DNA from: Candidatus Omnitrophota bacterium
GTDB lineage: Bacteria; Omnitrophota; Gorgyraeia; Gygaellales; Profunditerraquicolaceae
Reading direction: 5' to 3'
Assembly: GCA_016867005.1 (NCBI GenBank)
Contig: VGKM01000046.1
Span: forward strand, 1 to 8,311
Length of the DNA: 8,311 nucleotides
Both the position numbers and the translations under genes were made by a program. A model generated the notes under the pieces. It saw only the letters and a list, made by a program, of their open reading frames with translations, did no database searches and was not told the origin of the DNA. Positions within the stretch are counted from its first letter, which is position 1. Every line of letters starts with the position of its first letter. Below are positions 1-6,000 of the stretch, in pieces.

Positions 1-3000
1 CAGCAATTGAATCATTTTTCGATGAATTTGGGAAGAAGGATACAATATATTTTACTCACCCGGTTAATTTCAGGATTGCGCGGGAGTTGATCACGCGCAA
101 AGAGTTTGGTTTAGCGCTTACTAAGCTGCGCAATGCAAACGTTTTAATCAACCTTCCGGATATTTGTGACAAAACCATCCGTATTTTAAGCGATATACCC
201 ACTGAAACGGCATTAAAGAGGTTGGAGGAATTTTTAGAATGCGATACGCCAATGTGGGTAAAAGAATACGCGTTGAGGGTTATTGACAGGATTAAGAAAG
301 TTATAGGCGAGAGCCCTTCTGCTTGTTTAAGGCCGGGGAAAACTTCTCCCATGGCCAGAGACGTACTGGAAACGTTCAAGCAAATCGGCGCTTTTGATAA
401 GTTACCTATTGTTAATAATGATAAGCTTGATAGGTTAGTGATAAGATTGGCAGTACTTGGCAGGTTTGATATAGCAAATTATCTTACTGATATCCGTAAG
501 GCCGGGCGTATCCGGGCCGCGCCGAAGAAAGGCGTATTTGCTGAAATAGTTTCAGGGTTGGTAGTCCCGCAAAAAGGCAAAAAAGAATACTGGGTTATAA
601 TTGCCGAAGACTCTTTGGAAGATATCCGCACGCTCGGCCACGACGTAACTGAAGCATTCTACCGTCAGATTAAGAAAATCTCCTCTCAGGAAGCGCACCT
701 TAAAGCAGAAGAACTGGAAAAATCAATAATTAACGATAGCCTGGACAAGAATATCAGCCGTATACCTGTAGATATTGTTATGAATACCCCGGCTTTTAAA
801 AGATTGATTTCCCCGATTGTCAGGTCGCAGGATAGGCTGGAAGATACGGCTGGCTATTTTGTGGAGCAGCATTGGGCAGAAGAATTCAAAGATGCGGTGC
901 TTCAAAAGGCGCTTAATGTTATTAAAGGGAGGGATATCGTTGTCCTGCAGATGGAATACGAATTATCGCAAAAATTCCTGGATGCGTTCTGCGAGGCCCT
1001 GGAAAAAGCTCACGGCTTAAATCATAATGATGCGGTTTACAATACAGGCGAGATCGCCAAAATCCTTATGGCAGGCGGATTAGGAAGCTTTAAGCCGGAT
1101 CTGGTAAAGGCATGGTATGAGGTGCTTGCAAAATACTGGGGCATTATGGAAGCCAAAGACCGGCTCCATGTTTTCGGAGTGCTTTATTCGGAATCAATAA
1201 AGGGCCACGGCAGGATACTGCCCCGCGGTTTACCGGAGGGGATGAATTTAGTGGATTTAGTCAGGAAGTCCCTTACGAAAGTAGGGTCGTTTAAAAATGT
1301 TGAAATTAATCTTAATAATATCGGCAAGGTAGACATCGAAATTTATATGAACCCGTTCTCAGACCTTGCTGAATATTGGCTTTATTGCCCGAGAATATTC
1401 CACGAAGCTTACTGCGGTAATGCGGATGATGATTTCCGCGCGGTCCAAACATTATTATACCGTAAAGTAATGCTTCCGTTTTTACTCGAACATGCGGAAG
1501 CCGATGCAGAGTTCATCTTTTCTTCCAGTGAAGTTAATACTACTATCGCAATGCCCGCAGTCATTGATGACGAATTTAAACATCATAAGCGTTTCCGGAA
1601 TGCGGTTAACCATCATTATAATCATACGGTTGTCCCGGCAGGTATGCCGTATTACCACTGGTGGATGTTCGATTTGCTTAAAATAAGCAGCGAGTTTAAA
1701 GATGCTGTACATGATGGCAAGGTTGATTTGGTTAAAATTACAGGGAAAGCCGCTGATTTTATTACCGGCTGCTCAAGTTTTCATACACGGATATTACGGG
1801 AGCAGATATTCCAAGATTTCGCTGATAAGGTAGCTGAGAATGATCTATTCGGTAATAGTGAAGGTTCGGAAATTGAACGCTGGCAAGGCAGAGAAGTAAA
1901 AGAACTAATCGCTAAATTCATGAAAAAGTTAGGCGTCAATACATACATTGATTTATTCAGCATTCTCGACAAGGATGCGTTCCAGAAAGAAAGTTTTGTT
2001 ACCGAATTAGCGTCCGCCAAACAGGCTCAAAAAGCTAGGTTTATTGAAGAAATCTTTCAGGGTACTTTCGGCTCGCTTGATTTTAAGAAGGAAGATTTTG
2101 AAAATATGCGTAAGAAATTAATGGATATGCCGTTTTTCACCTTTGTCCGCAGAATGGTGCAGTATAAATGTTCTGACTTGATAATTGTCGCGCTTTATAA
2201 CCCGGGATACAGGGAACGGATCATCAACGCTAATGCCGTGATATTCGTCGGCGGCAGGTCTTTTGACATGTGGGCGCTTGCCCAGCGGAACAGGGTCAAA
2301 GAATTGATTAAACAGGATCCCCGCATGAAGTATCACGTGATTTTCATTGAGGATCATGATGTGTTTACTTCTTGGTTAATCCAGCAAGGCACAAACTTCG
2401 GAGGCATGCTTTCCTGGGACCGTATGGAAGCAGGGCCGACAAGCTACTGTAATGCCCAGCAAAACGGAGCGCCTACTATTGCGACGCTTGATGGTGTTAT
2501 TCCCGAGAGATTAAAAGCTATTAAGAGAGATAACAAAGGCAATATTTTAAGCGGTACCGGATATATTGTTGAATATGATAACCAAGGCAAACCAAGCATA
2601 GATTCTTTAGTTAAACAAATAGAGCAGGCGTGTGCGGATTATGCCCATAGGGTCAATTACGGTATCGCTTCTTATAATGCCTTAAAGATGGGTATTTTGC
2701 AGGGTGACATCAGGAACCAGGCAAAGGGCCTGCTTTGCGTATGGGCTGATCAGATTAGGAAGAAACAGACAAAGCCCAAAGATGCTTCGGCCGAGGGCAA
2801 GTCCCGGGAAGAAGTTGATGCCCTGGTAGAGAAATACGGGGGGATTGACGGCTTATTGCAAAATTACGGCAAGCCCGACCCGTTAGAGGTATTTGGATGG
2901 TATTCGCATAATGAGCGCTTGTTGGAAAAGCAGGGTATTCAAAGTATTGAATTTATCCGGGGGCCGCCGGAACTTGGCGTTGCTAATTATGTGGAAAACG

Positions 3001-6000
3001 GCATTACCTATATTATTGTTCCCAGAGATTCACCCCTCAAAAAAGTTCAGCACGAAATCTCCGCAATATTAAACCCCGAGTTAATTCACACTGAGGTATT
3101 ATCCAAATTCAATTCAGATTCCAATAAGTTACGCCTGGTTAAGATATTGGCCATTCCCGCGTTTTTTATCGCCATTTCTTATTTCTTCGGCGATAAATAC
3201 GTCTCAGCCATAAAATCGTCCCTTTTAAGCAAATTAATAATAATGGGAATTATGGGGGGGCTGGCGCGTGGCTGCGGCAGTTATATCAGCCAGACGCTTC
3301 AAGGAAAAGGCATGGATTGGGTTAAGGTCAGGCGCTGGATAATTGCCGGAATAGGTTATAACGGGCTTATAGCTTACGGCTTATGGTTCTGGATCCAGGC
3401 GAATTTTATCAGCAGCAATCTATGGAAGGTGGTAGTTGATTTAACCGCTTATACGATAATGATTGCTTTGCCTGCCAATTATCTGATCCAAAAATATTTT
3501 ATCTATAGGAATGATGCAAGAAACATAGATTTTAAGAATACGCTTAAAGATTTTGCGCGAATCTATATTTTTAACACTTTGTATTGGGGGACCGTACTAT
3601 TCCTGGGGTGGACATTTTGGCCCGAAAGGATTGTGCTTATTGCGGCAAATATGACAATAATCTGGAGCGGGATCCTGATATATTTATTGGATTTATGGAT
3701 AAATAAAATTCCGATTGATAAAATTAAAGCAAATATTGGGTTGCGGCAGGATGCACAACAGGGGGTTGACCTCTCCGTGGCTGGTGGGGACTCTTCTGCT
3801 GCCGCAGCCCTTCAAATCGCCCAGGTTACAGCCAGCCAGGATAACAGCATCATTGGTAAAGAAGTTAATGTAACCGGTCTTTCATATACCAGAGCAAAAA
3901 TGATGAAAGTAAGCATTCCTGGCCTGACGAGTGAATATTATCTATTGATATTGGAACTTTCTAAGGCCGGATTATTGAAGTTTTTACAAGTGGATGTTTT
4001 TAAAGGAAGTGGAGTGTTGGTAGAGGTGCCCAATCGTAACAAACGCAGCGCCAATACAGTTTATTTTGCTTTAGTCGAAGAGAGCAATGAAAGAGCGCTG
4101 AAGCATGAAGCAGCTGAATATTTGTTGCGCATGGTTTTGCGGAATGAAGAAAAAAGCTCTATAACAGGACGACTATTAGAGCTGGTGCAAAGAGAAGGCA
4201 GCTTTGATAAGGCCTGCCATATTTATGCAAATACTTTAAGCGAGGTTGTGGATATTGAGGATTCTTTGCTTGAACCGGTTATTCCAATAGGCGCTAAAGC
4301 AAAAATCGCCGCGACTTTTAAAGTATATGACCCCAATGATCCCTCAGAAAATAGTGAATTAATCCCTGTTAAGGCAAATCTGCACAAGAAGCTGCTTGAA
4401 TTAAATGAAGGCCTTATGAATAACTGTTTTATAAATGCATTTGACAGGGCAACGGGAAGATATGCATACATCTTTAATTTGGTTGATGAAGTATTAAATC
4501 TCCTTTGGGGTAAAGATTTGGCAGTGTTGAGGTTGTTTAATAAAATGTGCTTGCCTTTAAGAGAAATGTTAACTTTGGCTAAAGCCAAAGGTTATAAGGT
4601 CGTTAAGGACGACGCAGGAACGATCCTTATCCGGTGCGGAGACAAGATAATCGGGGTGTTATGTACAGGAAAATTTGTTTTATTCGGCGCTACGCATTAC
4701 ATATTCCATGCGGACACCGCGCAGCTCTGTCTTTTTGAGAAAGTTGATCTAAATGAAGTGTTGCATGAGGTGGATATTGAAAAAGATATTCCTTTAAATT
4801 CATGGGTTGCCGGGGATTCCGGGTTGCGGCAGGATGCACAACAGGGGGTTGACCTCTCCGTGGCTGGTGGGGACTCTTCTGCTGCCGCAGCCCAATTAAA
4901 TAATACAGGCGCAGTGGTTGCGACAAGAAGTGAACAAAAGAAGCAGCATGAATCTACGTTCAAAAATGTGGTACGCCAGATTACAACTGCCGCAGAAGTC
5001 ATGAGTTTGGATCCCCAGCTGCTCGAACAGCTAATTAATCCGGCATATTTCAAAGAGGTAAGAATGGACATCCCGGTGACCATAAACGGGAAGGTAATCC
5101 ATCTTATTGGATTTAGAATCGTGCATAACGATGCCCGCGGCGCCGGCAAGGGGGGCATACGTTTTGATGACGTTAAGGCACTTGATGATTTGTCTTTGGA
5201 AGAACTGGAGCAGACCGTAGCCCATATATTGGATGAGGACAGGTCTTTAGCAACATGGATGAGCTTAAAGAATGCCGTAGCGCTTATTCCTTACGGCGGA
5301 GGCAAGGGCTGCGTTGCTGTTCCTTTATCTATTGTGCCGAAGGATGATAGAGGGCAGGAAGTCGTTGCTGAAATCCATGCCCAGATAATCAGGCAATATG
5401 TGCGCAAGGCCTTTGAGCAGAATAAATATTTATTCGGCCCGTTTGTCGATGTCCCGGCCCCTGATATGCGCACTAAAGGCATAATTATGGCCTGGTTTTT
5501 AGATGAACACCTTAAATTAAAAACTGAACTAGGGAAACTGGAAGAGCATTTTATTATCAGGTTAAGCCCGTTGTTAAAACAAGAATTTGCCGTAACCGAA
5601 ACTCCTTTTTATGATGCTTATGTGCAATACGGCGGCAGCGTTGAATTAGGCACAATTACGGGCAAGCCGGTATATAAAGCAGATGTGAAAATCGGTGGTT
5701 CGCTGGGCAGAGAAGCAGCAACCGGCCAAGGCGTTGTTTATACGGCCATAGAAGCATTAAGGGCTTACGGAGAAGAATTAGGCATTGGCTCAAAGCTAAA
5801 GGGCAGGTCTGTTGCAGTACAGGCGATGGGCAATGTCGGAGGCCACGCCGCGCGCATATTTTATGAAGAAGGCGCCAAAATTGTTGCAGTAAGCGATTTT
5901 CCGGGCATGATTTTTGACGAAGAGGGGATTAATATCGTTGATTTATTTGCCAGAATCAAAAAAGACGGCATGAAAAAAGCTTTTGAGGAAACAAAAGGGT

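Noticed and set aside
817..1020. Short plus-strand open frames in the other phases (also 1492-1686, 6694-6915, 7342-7536, 7846-8145)
   Set aside because: They overlap the continuous frame that carries family motifs, and their products are low-information sequences without domains.
3270..3280. An 11-base match (GGCTGCGGCAG) to the complement of the repeat end
   Set aside because: It falls within the codons for the conserved Gly-rich helix of the Mpv17-like region and has no further similarity to the repeat; chance is sufficient. The same holds for a 9-base match at 4987-4995.
3738..3810. Repeat hairpin as a rho-independent terminator
   Set aside because: No T-run follows either copy, and both are inside an open coding frame that continues with conserved domains.
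3736..3812. Two-base TT flanks of repeat copy 1 as a target-site duplication
   Set aside because: Copy 2 has CC and AA at the corresponding places, and a two-base match is expected often by chance.
4690..5158. Overlapping minus-strand open frames, the longest 153 codons, and similar ones at 5861-6337 and 7508-7879
   Set aside because: They lie opposite strongly conserved dehydrogenase and nucleotidyltransferase codons, have no recognisable domain, and follow from the codon bias of the plus-strand frame. Part of the first is explained by the repeat being open on both strands.
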